Positions 21,983 through 32,933 of a DNA stretch of 64,000 nucleotides are shown in pieces. A program made the translations under genes and the position numbers. Source of the DNA: Pyronema omphalodes (taxonomy: Eukaryota > Ascomycota > Pezizomycetes > Pezizales > Pyronemataceae); assembly GCA_024516155.1 (NCBI GenBank), contig JAJJXM010000032.1:600003-664002 (forward strand). The letters are read 5' to 3'. The notes under the pieces are model-generated. The model saw nothing but the letters and a program-made list of their open reading frames with translations, was not told the origin of the DNA and did not search any database. Each line of letters begins with the position of its first letter. Position 1 is the stretch's first letter.

Positions 21983-22345
21983 TCAGGCGTATGACGGATG
22001 AGCGGTAAAATGGTATACCTCAGGTGATGGCATCAAGATATCCCCTTCGTGGACCCCTCCCAGATATAATCCAGTTGAAGTGTATTTATATAAACTATGA
22101 TTCTCCCCGACTTCTGATTCCATATCGCCATTGTAGCACCATATACCTCCCAGATGCAATCCAGTCACAGTAAATCTAGATAAACGATAACTCTCCCCCG
22201 ACTTGTGAATCAATCGAGCTTTTGTTGCACCATATACCACGGATGAATTTCGATAAACAGACCTTGACTTGTACTGCCATTGATTGAAGGCGCTATGAAC
22301 TCCGGAGTACACCCAATTGAAGGACGAGAATTTTGGAAAACACAC
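21983..22345 (-). CDS. Hypothetical 120-codon ORF with two ~30-residue repeats
   Basis: The frame contains two tandem repeats ending in TGLHLGG and TGLYLGG, with SGESYRLSRF and VGENHSLYKY at equivalent places. In the right-hand units a single extra T breaks the frame, so only the short second half stays open there. Starts with a TTG/ATG-like codon and has no known homologue that I recognise. It may be only the translation of an old 90-92-bp DNA repeat. Confidence 0.2.
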   Translation of the reverse strand: MCFPKFSSFNWVYSGVHSAFNQWQYKSRSVYRNSSVVYGATKARLIHKSGESYRLSRFTVTGLHLGGIWCYNGDMESEVGENHSLYKYTSTGLYLGGVHEGDILMPSPEVYHFTAHPSYA

Positions 22346-22512
22346 AGCTATCCCCGGTCGAAGGTGAAATATATTTCTAGGGAATTTTGGAGTTATACTT
22401 TTGCGAGTCTTGGAGTTCTGGAGTGTGGCCTTTTGAATTTGAAATCAGTTTTCCGGAATGCCTTTGGACTGTTTTTGGTGAGTTTAGCTGTTTCGTTTTC
22501 AGTTTGTTTATT

Positions 22513-23658
22513 GGCCTATTTCAAACTCTCGATTAAGTTGCGAGTATCCCCACTGCTGGGAAGTCGGAGAAGACTAGCTATGTCTAGTTAAAGCCGGATT
22601 GTATTTCTACGGCGGTTTGGCGTTCTGGATTCTGGCGTTCTGGCGTTTGCAGTTCTGGAGTTGAGGCCTATTTCCAAACTCTCGATTAAGTTGCGAGTAT
22701 CCCCACTGCTGGGAAATTCGGAGAAGCCTAGCTATGTCTAGTTAAAGCCGGATTGTATTTCTACGGCGGTTTGGCGTTCTGAATTCTGGCGTTTTGGCGT
22801 TTGGAGTTCTGGAGTTGAGGCCTATTTCCAAACTCTCGATTAAGTTGCGAGTATCCCCACTGCTGGGAAATTCGGAGAAGCCTAGCTATGTCTAGTTAAA
22901 GCCGGATTGTATTTCTACGGCGGTTTGGCGTTCTGAATTCTGGCGTTTTGGCGTTTGGAGTTCTGGAGTTGAGGCCTATTTCCAAACTCTCGATTAAGTT
23001 GCGAGTATCCCCACTGCTGGGAAATTCGGAGAAGACTAGCTATGCCTAGTTAAAGCCGAATGTATTTCTACGGCGGTTTGGCGTTCTGGATTCTGGATTC
23101 TGGCGTTTGGAGTTCTGGAGTTCTGGAGTTGAGGCCTATTTCCAAACTCTCGATTAAGTTGCGAGTATCCCCACTGCTGGGAAATTCGGAGAAGCCTAGC
23201 TATGTCTAGTTAAAGCCGGATTGTATTTCTACGGCGGTTTGGCGTTCTGGATTCTGGCGTTTTGGCGTTCGGAGTTCTGGAATTGAGGCCTATTTCCAAA
23301 CTCTCGATTAAGTTGCGAGTATCCCCATTGCTGGGAAGTCGGAGAAGACTAGCTATGCCTAGTTAAAGCCGAATGTATTTCTACGGCGGTTTGGCGTTCT
23401 GGAGTTGAGGCCTATTTCAAACTCTCGATCAAGTTGCGAGTATCCCCACTGCTGGGAAGTCGGAGAAGACTAGCTATGCCTAGTTAAAGCCGGATTGTAT
23501 TTCTACGGCGGTTTGGCGTTCTGAATTCTGGCGTTTTGGCGTTTGGAGTTCTGGAGTTGAGGCCTATTTCCAAACTCTCGATTAAGTTGCGAGTATCCCC
23601 ACTGCTGGGAAGTCGGAGAAGACTAGCTATGCCTAGTTAAAGCCGAATGTATTTCTAT
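22513..23658 (-). repeat. VNTR array, left arm (8 monomers)
   Basis: Eight copies of the GTTGCGAGTATCCCC-containing monomer, mostly about 155 bp here, with spacers built of GGCGTTCTGG-like words. Same family as the arrays at 38768, 46047, 56246 and 62871 but on the opposite strand. Strongly diverged monomers flank it on both sides (about 22300-22400 and 23710-23800). Confidence 0.9.
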
Positions 23659-24420
23659 GGATTTTTTGTCTTGCTGTTCGTCTGTTTTTCTATTTATATT
23701 TTGGTCTGTCACCAGTGACTTGATTTCGTCGCGACTATCGCCGGTGGCGGGAATTCGGAGTCGCCCAGCTATGTCCAATCGAATCCGAAGAACGCCCTGC
23801 ACCTATTCAAGCCCATTCGTGGAAACAATATTTCGAAGTTCAGTTCGAGTGGATGGACTGCTATCAACCAATCAAAGTAAACCTTACTTTCGGAGTCTTT
23901 TCATCCGCTCCGGACATAGCATTCCCGACCTTATGGTCTCCCCGTATATGGTTGCCATGTTCCGAAACGTCGCGGACTGTGCTTTTCTTCTTACGTCCCC
24001 TTCTATGGTTGTTGTACTGCTGTTCTTGGCCTGCCGTCTTTTTTGTTTTGGAGTTTGTATTCCTGGGCCGGTGTTTTTCCTTCGAGGTTTTTTTTTCTCT
24101 GCGGCCTCGTTTCACTCCTCGCGAATAGTACTTTATTCCTCCTGCCTCTATTAACCAATCAATGATGACTGTAGTTACGCAGTTGCTAAAATATCAACCA
24201 TCTCAAACCTCCTGTATTCATCAGATCTCCTGAGCGACTCATCGCCCGTTTTCTTTTCTCGTAGTCTGATAATCAGAGACTCGTATGTAAGCCACTGAAG
24301 TACAGTGATTTTTAATTCACAATCGAGATAAATCCTACATAACTGTTTTACTTCAGTTTTAGAAGTCGTTGACTTAGTTCCTGTTAGGGCTGAGATTACG
24401 GCTAGTGCTGGACAACCGGA

Positions 24421-25361
24421 AAGGCTACCGAATTAGTCGAGCTGAGTATGAATATTGATCCCAATGTTCTTCTTCATCGTGCAGACTATGGATGGTGGAT
24501 AACGAGTCAATAGCACAGCGTGACAGAAAATGACAAAGGTCATTCCATCGGCTGGATCGCGATTTGTCACGTGACATTGCCTTTGGAAAGAATAATGATA
24601 ATAGCTTAAACCCCGTGTCACGTTGTATGGTTATGCTACTCAACATTTTTCAATCATATGTCACTGATTTTTATGGATCCCCTGTCTGTAATTCAAGAAA
24701 AGTATAGGTCATATGTATATCTTTGATGAAACCGTCAGAAACCGGTATTGTTACGGTGCAGTGATTTCATTCGGGCATCCATATGCGAAAGATAGGTTTT
24801 TTATTTATTCGAGTACCTTGATGACCAACGGAAACACTGATGATTATTTTGTCTGATAATTGTAACAATTATAGTCCATCGCGTTGATTCATGTTTTTGT
24901 TTCATACTCGTAAAATGCTGCAGCTGCAGTCTGCAGATGATGAAAGTTATTCACGGGCTGACCCAACAGAAAAAACTTTCTTTAAGCCATGGTAACGGTA
25001 AATGAATATCCTTGGATTATCCCTTGCATATTTCCTTTTCAATCGCATGCCTCACATCTTTGTAGTCAACTACTTTCTCTGCCTGCAATAAGGAGGCTGC
25101 AACAGTATGTTACGCCTCATGACCGTCGCCATGATTACATTGGTGTAGTCGACGACAAAAAAAAATGTAGAAGACATTACCCAGCCCCTCCCAATCACTG
25201 ATATCCTGTACACCTAAATCTTGATAAAGATAGTGAATCTTCAAAGAAGATGGAAAATGACCCGGCTATAATGCTAGGTGTTTACTGATTTCAAGGTTTA
25301 CTTGAAGAGGTTAGCCAGATGTTTTTGCAAGATCAAACAACAAAATGAAAAGAATTTAATC
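24421..25361 (-). repeat. R module (R2), diverged part of the left arm
   Basis: Diverged inverted homologue of 36854-37729 and direct homologue of about 1975-2954. Shared landmarks are a CGTGAC-containing stretch near 24570, CCTGTCTGTAATTCAAGAAA near 24680, and GCCTCATGACCGTCGCCATG near 25110. No gene recognised; short ORFs are not conserved in frame between copies. It always lies downstream of a Q gene. Confidence 0.7.
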
Positions 25362-25769
25362 TCACAATGTAACTAAAATCGTATCATGATCCGGCAGTGA
25401 GAAGAAAGATGCCTTGGTTAGACCAGGGGTTCTGGGAAGGCTCCAAATAATGTGCATCAACTGCCGAAGTGAAACAGTGATTGGACGGCTATCATCGTCA
25501 TCTGGGCTATCTATCTCAATGCTGTGAATAGAGTAAGATGAAATATATCGGTCATTTATTTTCTGAACGATGTGGATGAGTGCTTCTTCAAATTCTGCCA
25601 TTGCGTTTTCAATTCCATGATTTTCATCGACTATCACCAGGACATCTTTATCGAAGCGCGGTTTGTCACAGAGGACCCGGATGATAAAATTTCCAATATT
25701 TGCGCTTGAGATACCGCTTTCCCTATTCGCGATCGAGAATTCCGTGGTAGGCGTGTTTAGACCGGACAT
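25362..25769 (-). CDS. Q2: conserved small protein of unknown function
   Basis: An intact 135-residue frame from ATG 25769, MSGLNTPTTEFSIAN, to the stop at 25362. Family-conserved segments are SANIGNFIIRVLCDKPRF, KDVLVIVDENHGIENAMAEF and, near the C-terminus, LRQLMHIIWSLPRTPGLTKA, ending in ILVTL. No signal peptide, membrane helix or known catalytic motif is visible; the protein is acidic in its middle (SPDDDDSR). Q3 is about half identical at the protein level with the same start and end, and Q1 is a third copy, so the three starts support one another. The gene sits in an R-Q-P module repeated across the window. Function is unknown. Confidence 0.65.
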   Translation of the reverse strand: MSGLNTPTTEFSIANRESGISSANIGNFIIRVLCDKPRFDKDVLVIVDENHGIENAMAEFEEALIHIVQKINDRYISSYSIHSIEIDSPDDDDSRPITVSLRQLMHIIWSLPRTPGLTKASFFSLPDHDTILVTL

Positions 25770-28210
25770 GATGGATGCCTCCGCGTGCCAACAAGATGAT
25801 ATATGGTTTTTCGGTGCGCGAGTTCCTTTGGATAAACAACACTTGTGTGGGGTTGATTGCGGATGTGCTCGTAATAGCGGTTGTCGAAATGGAACTGGAT
25901 GGAGAGTAGATTGCTGGATGGAAGGGAATGTCTGGGGGCTGATGAGAACTACATAGGCTCAAATGCTGCTAGGCCATGCAATGCGGGGTAACACCTTTTG
26001 GCACCAGACGTTACTGAAGATCCCTGTTTGACTCTTGTGGAACAGATTGGATAATGCTGATATGCACTCTATCAATGCGGCTCTGCGGATAATGCATACA
26101 GGTATGCGCGCAACATGTCAACCATACACATATATTGGATGGGGTGAACCAATGAACCTTTTAATCAGTTTATTGATCTATGGATTTAACCCGAATTATG
26201 AACTACTTCGCCATTAAAAGTCAAATTTTGAAGGATACAACCGGAGGAAAAAGGTGACGCTGGATACTCCTCGCTTAACTAGCTTGTCTCTGACGTATTT
26301 TTGCCCCAACGGCCAAAGTATTCTTTTGATGTAAATCCTCTTCAGCTATGATTTTTTTTCCCCTCTATTGCAAGAATCCAGAATGGATAGAGCCATAACT
26401 TCAGGTATATTCTGAGGGCGTCGGATTATGGAGCGCGTTTGCCGCCTACTTGACCTCCCGAGAGTTTTCTGCCCGGACCTCTGACGTTACAACGTCAATG
26501 AGAGCAGGAGCGTGCCATAAGCGGAAACAATCAGGAAGACTTAAGGTTCTGGCAAAAGTCTGAGATTACCCACATTTTATGTACACTGTGACTCATCCAG
26601 TAGCGAAATATATCCACCATGGGCCCTCCAGTGATTTTCACGACGCTTCGGCAATCATCTTCCCCAGGATATTTCCGGGACGTCATCAGTACAATAGTCT
26701 GGGATGCAATAGATGCATTTCGACTCTGATGCATTTTTGAAACGGGCGTTAACTGGTGCAAAACTGCTCGCGATTTTATATGAAGGCCCGCCCAAAAGCA
26801 CTTAAACGCGAATCAGCATTTCAAGCACTCTTGCAATGACGAGTGACTTTATATGAACATCTCCATACATTTAACACGTAACAATTCAACTCAGAGAATA
26901 CAACCAGAACTGGCTAGCGAAGATCTTTCTCCTATTCATTCCTTATTCTTTCTCCTTCCTCATCCTACTCCCTCCTACCAGCACCTCCCGTTCCCTTCGT
27001 CTACAAAAACTATCAGATACCCCATCCGGTCATGCCAATAAAAATCAACTTACCGCAAGGAAGCGTATCTAATTTGAATTCACACACACGCCTTGACAGT
27101 CATTGACTGTTTACCACCATCCAATAGCCCCTATAGATTCTACACTCTGTTGGTAAGTTTACACGAAAATCGCTTGCTCTACACCTTTGACAATCCTGTA
27201 ACGAGTCATAAATTTCCTTTCGAAACATCCCAACCAGACTGGCCTCCTGATATCTTCCTGCATTGGTAAAGCAACAGGAGGGTTTCCTTCCTGTTTAAAC
27301 TCCTCAACGTTGAAACACGTTGTAGCTAATAGACAGATATCCTTAGCTGGCAGGGCTCAATGATGTCACTCAATCACCATCGTACCAGTCGTCGGAATCC
27401 CAGAATCCCAGAATCCCAGAATCCCAGAGAGCAAACAGGGCTCCAAAATGTAACGACGAGAATGAAAACAGCAGAAGGAAGAGAGGTGGCAACAGGCCCA
27501 AGAAATGAAGTACGCTCTGGGGCGGATCCCAGCGAGACTCCAAGGTAACAGCTGAAGCCTCGAAATGTAAATAGACTGTGGCATACGTCATAACCTTAAG
27601 GTTGGGAACGTTCAAGAAAATCAAATCAAATCAAATCAAAAACCCAGAATCCCAGAATCCCGGAATCCCGGAATCCAACTTTAGACCATTTCCTCGCTCC
27701 TCCTATTTTGGGTTAAAACGTAAGACTCAATGGCCCCGGAAGGTGTCCAACACCCCCCCCCCCCCCCCGGTCTTGGCCGCTTTGTTGTATAGAATGGTCA
27801 ACTCGGAAACGCTACCGAGTATTCTTTCCATTGCCTTCTCACGCCACATTCCGCATCAGTGGCCGTTAAACTATCAAGGTCCTGTAAGTACCAATGCGAG
27901 TGAGTTGCGATAGAGGCCGTAGATTATGAATAACCAGCAAACTCACCACCACCGCATTACAGAAATCGACAAAGTAGATAACACAAGATAGATAATTCTA
28001 TATCACATAAGATTCTTCTTCTGAAACCTTGATGATGATTCCTGATATTGTTGGTCTAATTGTAGGTATGGTTATGACAGTCGTGATTCTGGATCATGTT
28101 TTCCGTAGCTTATAGGAATGAACTATCTGTGATTAAGGAAACTGTTAATGACAGTGCAGATATATATTTTCTTGAACAAAAGGTGAGCAGAATCGAGTTA
28201 ATATATGTCG
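25770..28210. repeat. Duplicated block P2 (with start of R3)
   Basis: Same-orientation copy of 1 to about 2110. It begins directly upstream of Q2 and so should hold the Q promoter. A 76-codon minus-strand ORF (26531-26761) and a 62-codon plus-strand ORF (26853-27041) exist; the first is broken by a one-base indel in the other copy. A C17 run lies near 27751-27768 and a retroposon insertion at 27428-27642 that P1 lacks. The match to P1 stops at about 28206. Confidence 0.75.
27428..27642 (+). mobile_element. SINE-like retroposon tail (about 215 bp) inserted in P2
   Basis: Absent from the matching place in P1 (about 1582-1590). It contains GAGCAAACAGGGCTCC, ACGACGAGAA, GCTCTGGGGC, ATGTAAATAGACTGTGG, the hairpin AACC/GGTT (27592-27595 with 27600-27603) and a tail of AAATC repeats. 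CCCAGAATCCCAG sequence on both sides serves as the target duplication, although it is itself a short tandem repeat so the exact ends are uncertain. Confidence 0.7.
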
Positions 28211-29690
28211 TCGTGTGTCGTAGTGTGTCGTAGTGTGGCATATGCGAGGTGCGAGGTGGATAATTTTTTGTTTTTAGGGGGGGGGGGGGGGGGGGGGGGG
28301 CCTTATATTATTAAATTCTGTCGCTGTGTCGGTGGATGTTAGCTTCGATGCCGCTGATCACTACATAGGACTTCTTTACGGAAATACGGGTCATCGCGTG
28401 GGATGTGCAGGATGAGGAGTTCAGGATGGAAAGATTGGCTATGTTGAGCTATGTGGAGCTATGTTGAGCTATGTCGAGCTATGTCGAGCTAGGTAAAGTC
28501 TCATGGAGGTTTGGGGTTTAGGTTTGGTTTTTTGAATTCTGAATTCTGCGTTGGAGTTTAGATTTGATTTTGGTTTAGTTTTGGTCTGGTTTTTGGTCGG
28601 CTTTTTGGTTTGGTTTTGGTCTGGTTTTGGGTTGCGTTTTGGTTGCGTTTTGGGTTGATTTTGGTTAATATTTCATATTTCATATTCTTACCGCCGAGTT
28701 TAGGAAATGGAGGACTTCCCATCTTGTGGACAGGGGTGTCTAAATTTTCTCTCGCGCTAAGACCTAAAATCTGGGTGAGAAACTGTTCCCATCTTTCAGT
28801 TTTCCAATAAATTTAGCGGAAATTGTAAAATGTAAAAATGGTATGCGTGCTTGTGAGTGGAGGACTTTCTGGTGATATTCATATAGTATTGAGTCAATCC
28901 TACAATAGTCCTCTCATATTTTGTGGTGGTTGTGGTGGTGGTTGTGTTCCTGTTGTGGGCAGGCTGGCATGGACGGATGAATCTTCAGCCTTCGCGTGCT
29001 ATCGCTAACATCACCAGATCTGCCCGCTCTCGCTGCGGCAATGTTGAGTTCTCCGCACCCGACACGTCGGCATCGGAGCCAGCAACACACTATTTTGACG
29101 CTATTCGAATTAGTTCGTCAGATATAGCGTCTTTGTGTTGAGCTAAACCTGTTACGTTTTCCTTTTCGTCTGAACGTACCCCACCCCTGCGACTCATTAG
29201 AAAATTAGTTTGGGTGGATTTTTTTCGAAAAAAAAGAACGCTAAAAAGTTGGTCTAACCTCGACATACACGTTTAGCATCCCTGTCGACAAGATGGGAAG
29301 TCCTCCAATATCAGAATCAGATATCAGAATCAGGATCAGGATAAAAAAATATCAATATCGAAAAAAAAAAACATAAACAGAAAGATCAATCCCATAAAAC
29401 GAAGAATCCAAAACGCCAACACCCGATAATGCAATATCCCATCCCAATCAACCCGACTCAACCAATCCTATCCAATCCTATCCCATCCTATCCCATCCTA
29501 TCCCATCCCGTTCCATCATATCCCCATTCATATCCATATCCCATCCTCCGCTTCCCCTCCTCCCATACTCCCATACCCCCCCCCCCCCCCCCCCTCCCCC
29601 CTCCCCTCATACTCCCCTAATACCCCGGAAAAACCCACCTCATAACCAACCTAACTATCACCCGCGGCACCAAGTCAGCCACCATAAAAA
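28211..29690. repeat. Simple-sequence-rich left border of the gene island
   Basis: Holds TGTCGTAGTG repeats (28205-28240), a G run (28277-28300), GAGCTATGT-type 12-bp repeats (28440-28495), GGTTTTGGTCT-type repeats (28560-28660), GTGGTTGTG repeats (28922-28950), CCTATCCCAT repeats (29455-29530) and a C run (29576-29594). No gene was recognised, apart from the possibility that part of it is the 3' UTR of the RING gene. Confidence 0.7.
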
Positions 29691-29693
29691 ATT

Positions 29694-31136
29694 CTACCGA
29701 AACCAACAGATAACACATAACGGACACATACACTTCCCAGGATTTTCCGGGATATCTTGTCTTTCGAAGCCTCGGTGTCTACCTGTTATCGTAGGTGGTT
29801 GTCGTAGTTCAATTCCAGCGGTTCCACCTCCACCAGTTCCACCAGTTCCACCGAGGTCTTGTCGGCCTCTTCCGCTGCCTGCTGCGCTTCCCATCCCCGC
29901 CCCTGCCCCCGTCCCCGCCCCCGCCCCGCTTCTCGCCCCGCTGCTCGCTCCGCTCGCCGCTCCGCCCGCCGCTCCTGCTGCGCTTCCCCATCCTATACTT
30001 CGCCACATTCGTGACCATGCCCGATGTACCCGTCCACCACCCATTTCCCTTCTTCTCTGTCTCCGAACCTCCCGTTCCCGTCTCACAGTATTATTGGTAA
30101 GATGCGGCGGAACATAACCCTTTGGTAAAACACTAGCCTTACAAAGCGGACACAGACTAGACTGTTGTTCCAAGAAGCCATCGATACAAGCCGGATGATA
30201 TTGATGATGACAAGGTAATATCCTAACCATATTTACCGCTGGAACAAAATCCTCTAAACATATCGAACAGGCTGGTTGGTCGATTGTTCCACCGGGTTGA
30301 TAGGGTTTTAGTGGTAGTTTATCAAGAATTTTCCTGGGGACTAGAAGTCGTTTGATGCCGAGTTGCTCTAAATCTACTTCTCCTCTTGCTACACGATTTC
30401 GTAGACTCCTCCGTCGTCGCCATTGGAGAAGATGCATACTGCAACTTGTGGCGACAATGGCGGCTACTAAGACTCCCAGCACGATTAGGAGGAATAACCA
30501 TAACCCGGGAAGTCTTGCGCTTTTCCCGGTGTCGAATTCTAAGAATACCCTAGCACGACCAGTGGCGTTGTTGATATCTGGTAATATTGATTGCTGTTCT
30601 GCAAATTCGGTGTATTTATTCATCAATAATTGTCCCTCTCTTCCTCGGATTCCATAGATGGGAAATCCATAATCTCGGAATTTTATCCCGTTCCAATAAG
30701 GATGATCATGTCGGGGAATTGTTAATGTATAGTTTGTGGAGTAAAATACAAAGCCGTCTAAAACTGATCGATCATCCCGCGCTGCGTCTAACCATTCCTT
30801 GTTGCATCTCGGTGTCCATGGAGCGAATCCTATTACCGGGAATAACGCGACGGATGTAAAGTTGGATTTTGGAAGGTCGTCGTGGAGACTTGTTGATGGG
30901 AGAGAAGAGATATTTCTGCATGTGCTAGTAGCGGGGAGATCGGGGAAATGTAAAACACCGGCAATGGTGTCGCCTGAGTTATGACCGGCGGTGAAGAGTG
31001 TCGTGATAAATGGACGGGATAAAGATAGTCCGAAAGTATTGTTGCTTGTAGCGGCTTCGGAAAATCTAGGTGAGGTAGGAGGGTTTGGAAAGATTAAAAC
31101 CGAAGCCCGGACAGTCTCTGCGGCTGATAATGACGG
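29694..31136 (-). CDS. PA-TM-RING E3 ubiquitin ligase (5' end unresolved)
   Basis: The open frame runs from 31136 to TAG 29694-29696 (480 codons). A protease-associated-like lumenal domain comes first (ALFPVIGFAPWTPRC, NGIKFRDYGFPIYGIRG), then one membrane helix (LWLFLLIVLGVLVAAIVATS), then a basic VARGEVDLEQLGIKRL segment typical of the fungal family. A RING-H2 finger follows (CSICLEDF, LPCHHQYHPAC, CPLCK), and a Gly/Ala/Ser-rich C-terminal tail. Family members sit in endomembranes and ubiquitylate cargo with an E2. Upstream, in-frame TGA codons occur (first at 31137-31139); a branch site and CAG acceptor near 31124 suggest an intron at about 31124-31217, but the first exon and signal peptide could not be placed. 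It is transcribed away from ADA3. Confidence 0.9.
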   Translation of the reverse strand, partial: PSLSAAETVRASVLIFPNPPTSPRFSEAATSNNTFGLSLSRPFITTLFTAGHNSGDTIAGVLHFPDLPATSTCRNISSLPSTSLHDDLPKSNFTSVALFPVIGFAPWTPRCNKEWLDAARDDRSVLDGFVFYSTNYTLTIPRHDHPYWNGIKFRDYGFPIYGIRGREGQLLMNKYTEFAEQQSILPDINNATGRARVFLEFDTGKSARLPGLWLFLLIVLGVLVAAIVATSCSMHLLQWRRRRSLRNRVARGEVDLEQLGIKRLLVPRKILDKLPLKPYQPGGTIDQPACSICLEDFVPAVNMVRILPCHHQYHPACIDGFLEQQSSLCPLCKASVLPKGYVPPHLTNNTVRREREVRRQRRREMGGGRVHRAWSRMWRSIGWGSAAGAAGGAASGASSGARSGAGAGTGAGAGMGSAAGSGRGRQDLGGTGGTGGGGTAGIELRQPPTITGRHRGFERQDIPENPGKCMCPLCVICWFR

Positions 31137-32933
31137 TCAGCGTTCGTTATTTATCATGGTGTGAAGATGGAAGTTGGAAATGATAGGGTGCGACGCGACT
31201 CCCGGTTGGGCTCTTACACATTGCGGCGCGATTGCTGCTGGTATGCGTGCAACTACGACTATTTGAGGATTATCGCATCAACTGTAACGCGTGGTGGATG
31301 GCGTTGTGACGGGTTTGGGGTTCGTGACACGAACGATACGGTATGGTATTATGGATATCGACAAGTTTCAGCTCGGAAGTCGGGGGCGGGAGGTAAAGTT
31401 AACACAAAACGATCGGATCTTTGTGAATCAAGCCCGTGGTGACGAATCCACAGTTCCCAGGGAAACGGAAACCTTGAGAAGGAACTCTTTTTGGGTAGCA
31501 ACTCTACTTTCGTGTCCCCTAGAGACTTGTCTAGCGTGATGGGCGGGGTTTTTTTTTGTCCGTTCGGTTCGTTTGCTGTGTTTTGTTCCGTCCGTCGGAT
31601 TTTTTTTTTCGCGATCGATGATGATGATGACGATGATGATGATGATGCAGTTATCTCCGTCGTCGGAAGCTTCACAGACTGAGTTTCACTGAAAACTCCC
31701 CAGCCTTAAGCCCCGCTATTTGTATTTGCTGTTTTCGATTTTTTTCTTCGTTCCAACACCAAGAAGGCCACCGGAGAAGTCGTAAAGTATCGTTATGGCC
31801 ATGGTTTTAGCTTCTCGGAGAAGAAGAGGGTGGTCCGGTTGCCCAGGGAGCCCAGCAATGCCCAGCTGCGAACAACAAAAGGCCGAGCGTTGGCGAAATG
31901 GAATTTTGTCCTGGGAATGATAGTCTGGTAGGGCTCCGGGGGCCGCGGTGGACACACAAGAGACGCCGAGATCTTGGCTTTTCCGTGTGGGCCAGTCGAT
32001 TTATGGGGGGAAGGAGGGGGCAAGCTGGGGAGGGGGGTGTGGAAGAGTAGCAGAAGAGGTGATCGGTCAACGGTCAAACTGTGAAGGTGCAGATGATATC
32101 TGCAGGAATGCAAATGAGAAATGGGTGCATCGAGCTGGTCCGTATCGAAAGTAGATATTTATATTGCAGAGTAGAAGCGAGAGAGGAAAAGGACTGCCAG
32201 ACGTAGAAAAAGCCATCTAGAATAAAGTACAGAGTAGCTCACGGAACGCAAAAAGAACGGGAATCCCGGAAAACTCTAAATCTAATTTTTCCATCAAAAC
32301 AGGCTGATTACAATCCTATCGGGTTCCCCTATCTGTCGTATGATACATCCCGAAAGCGTGTGAATCACTTCCCCGCTCCCTGAACGCCCGCCGAAAGCAC
32401 AGACCTCTGCACGTGATGCCAAGTTTTAGAGTAACGCATGCCAAGACGAATATACCTCCGAGTCTAGCCCCTACACACCGCCTCCGCAACGCAGGGAAGC
32501 TCCCGGCGAGGCCGCAGCCAGCAGCCAGCTTGACACGAAGCACAGCAAGCACAGCAAGCGAACGCAAGCGCGTCTGACGACGACGAACGAGATCTCTACG
32601 AAACACGAAACACGACGCCACAAGAAGCGACAGTCCAACTCGACCCGGACAACAGCACCATACAGTGTCCCACACAGCGAGTTTACCATTGTGACCAGAC
32701 TGCGACTACATACTCGAGCTATACACTACCCCCAACAAGCCGCGCATACCACTGTTGATCCAGGGACCGAGCCAACGACCCGACGTCCCATCCGCCACCG
32801 GTGATCGACCCCGCCCCGCACCCTGCGGCAACAGGTAACTTGGATACCTACCTACTGGACCACTAGGCACATTCTTGTCAACAGCCACCGCGCTTATTCC
32901 CCGCTTTACGACAGAGCACCCGCACCACACATC
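31137..32933. other. Divergent intergenic region between the RING gene and ADA3
   Basis: Must contain the first exon(s) of the RING gene and both promoters. A 108-codon minus-strand frame (31349-31675), with a Ser run encoded by a GAT repeat (31616-31650), could be a 5' exon but no family resemblance is seen. A 106-codon minus-strand frame at 31793-32113 was also not recognised. Pyrimidine-rich CCGC-type sequence near 32450-32880 may be the ADA3 5' UTR. Confidence 0.5.

Larger units (their letters stand above)
21510..24420 (-). repeat. Left arm of the inverted duplication, near-identical segment
   Basis: Read on the minus strand, this matches about 37790-41090 and the same part of every macrosatellite unit at close to 99% outside the VNTR array. 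Identity drops abruptly at about 24420, inside the R module; beyond it the arms still align but are much more diverged. At the other end the match stops near 21510-21530. Notable contents are a VNTR array (22513-23658), a 120-codon open frame on the minus strand (21983-22345) crossing two 90-bp repeats, and a GGATCC-centred short repeat near 21700-21770 that exists as one copy here and two copies in the right-hand units. Confidence 0.85.

Noticed and set aside
29795..30100. 101-codon plus-strand ORF over the RING gene tail
   Set aside because: Antisense of the Gly/Ala-rich tail of the RING protein.
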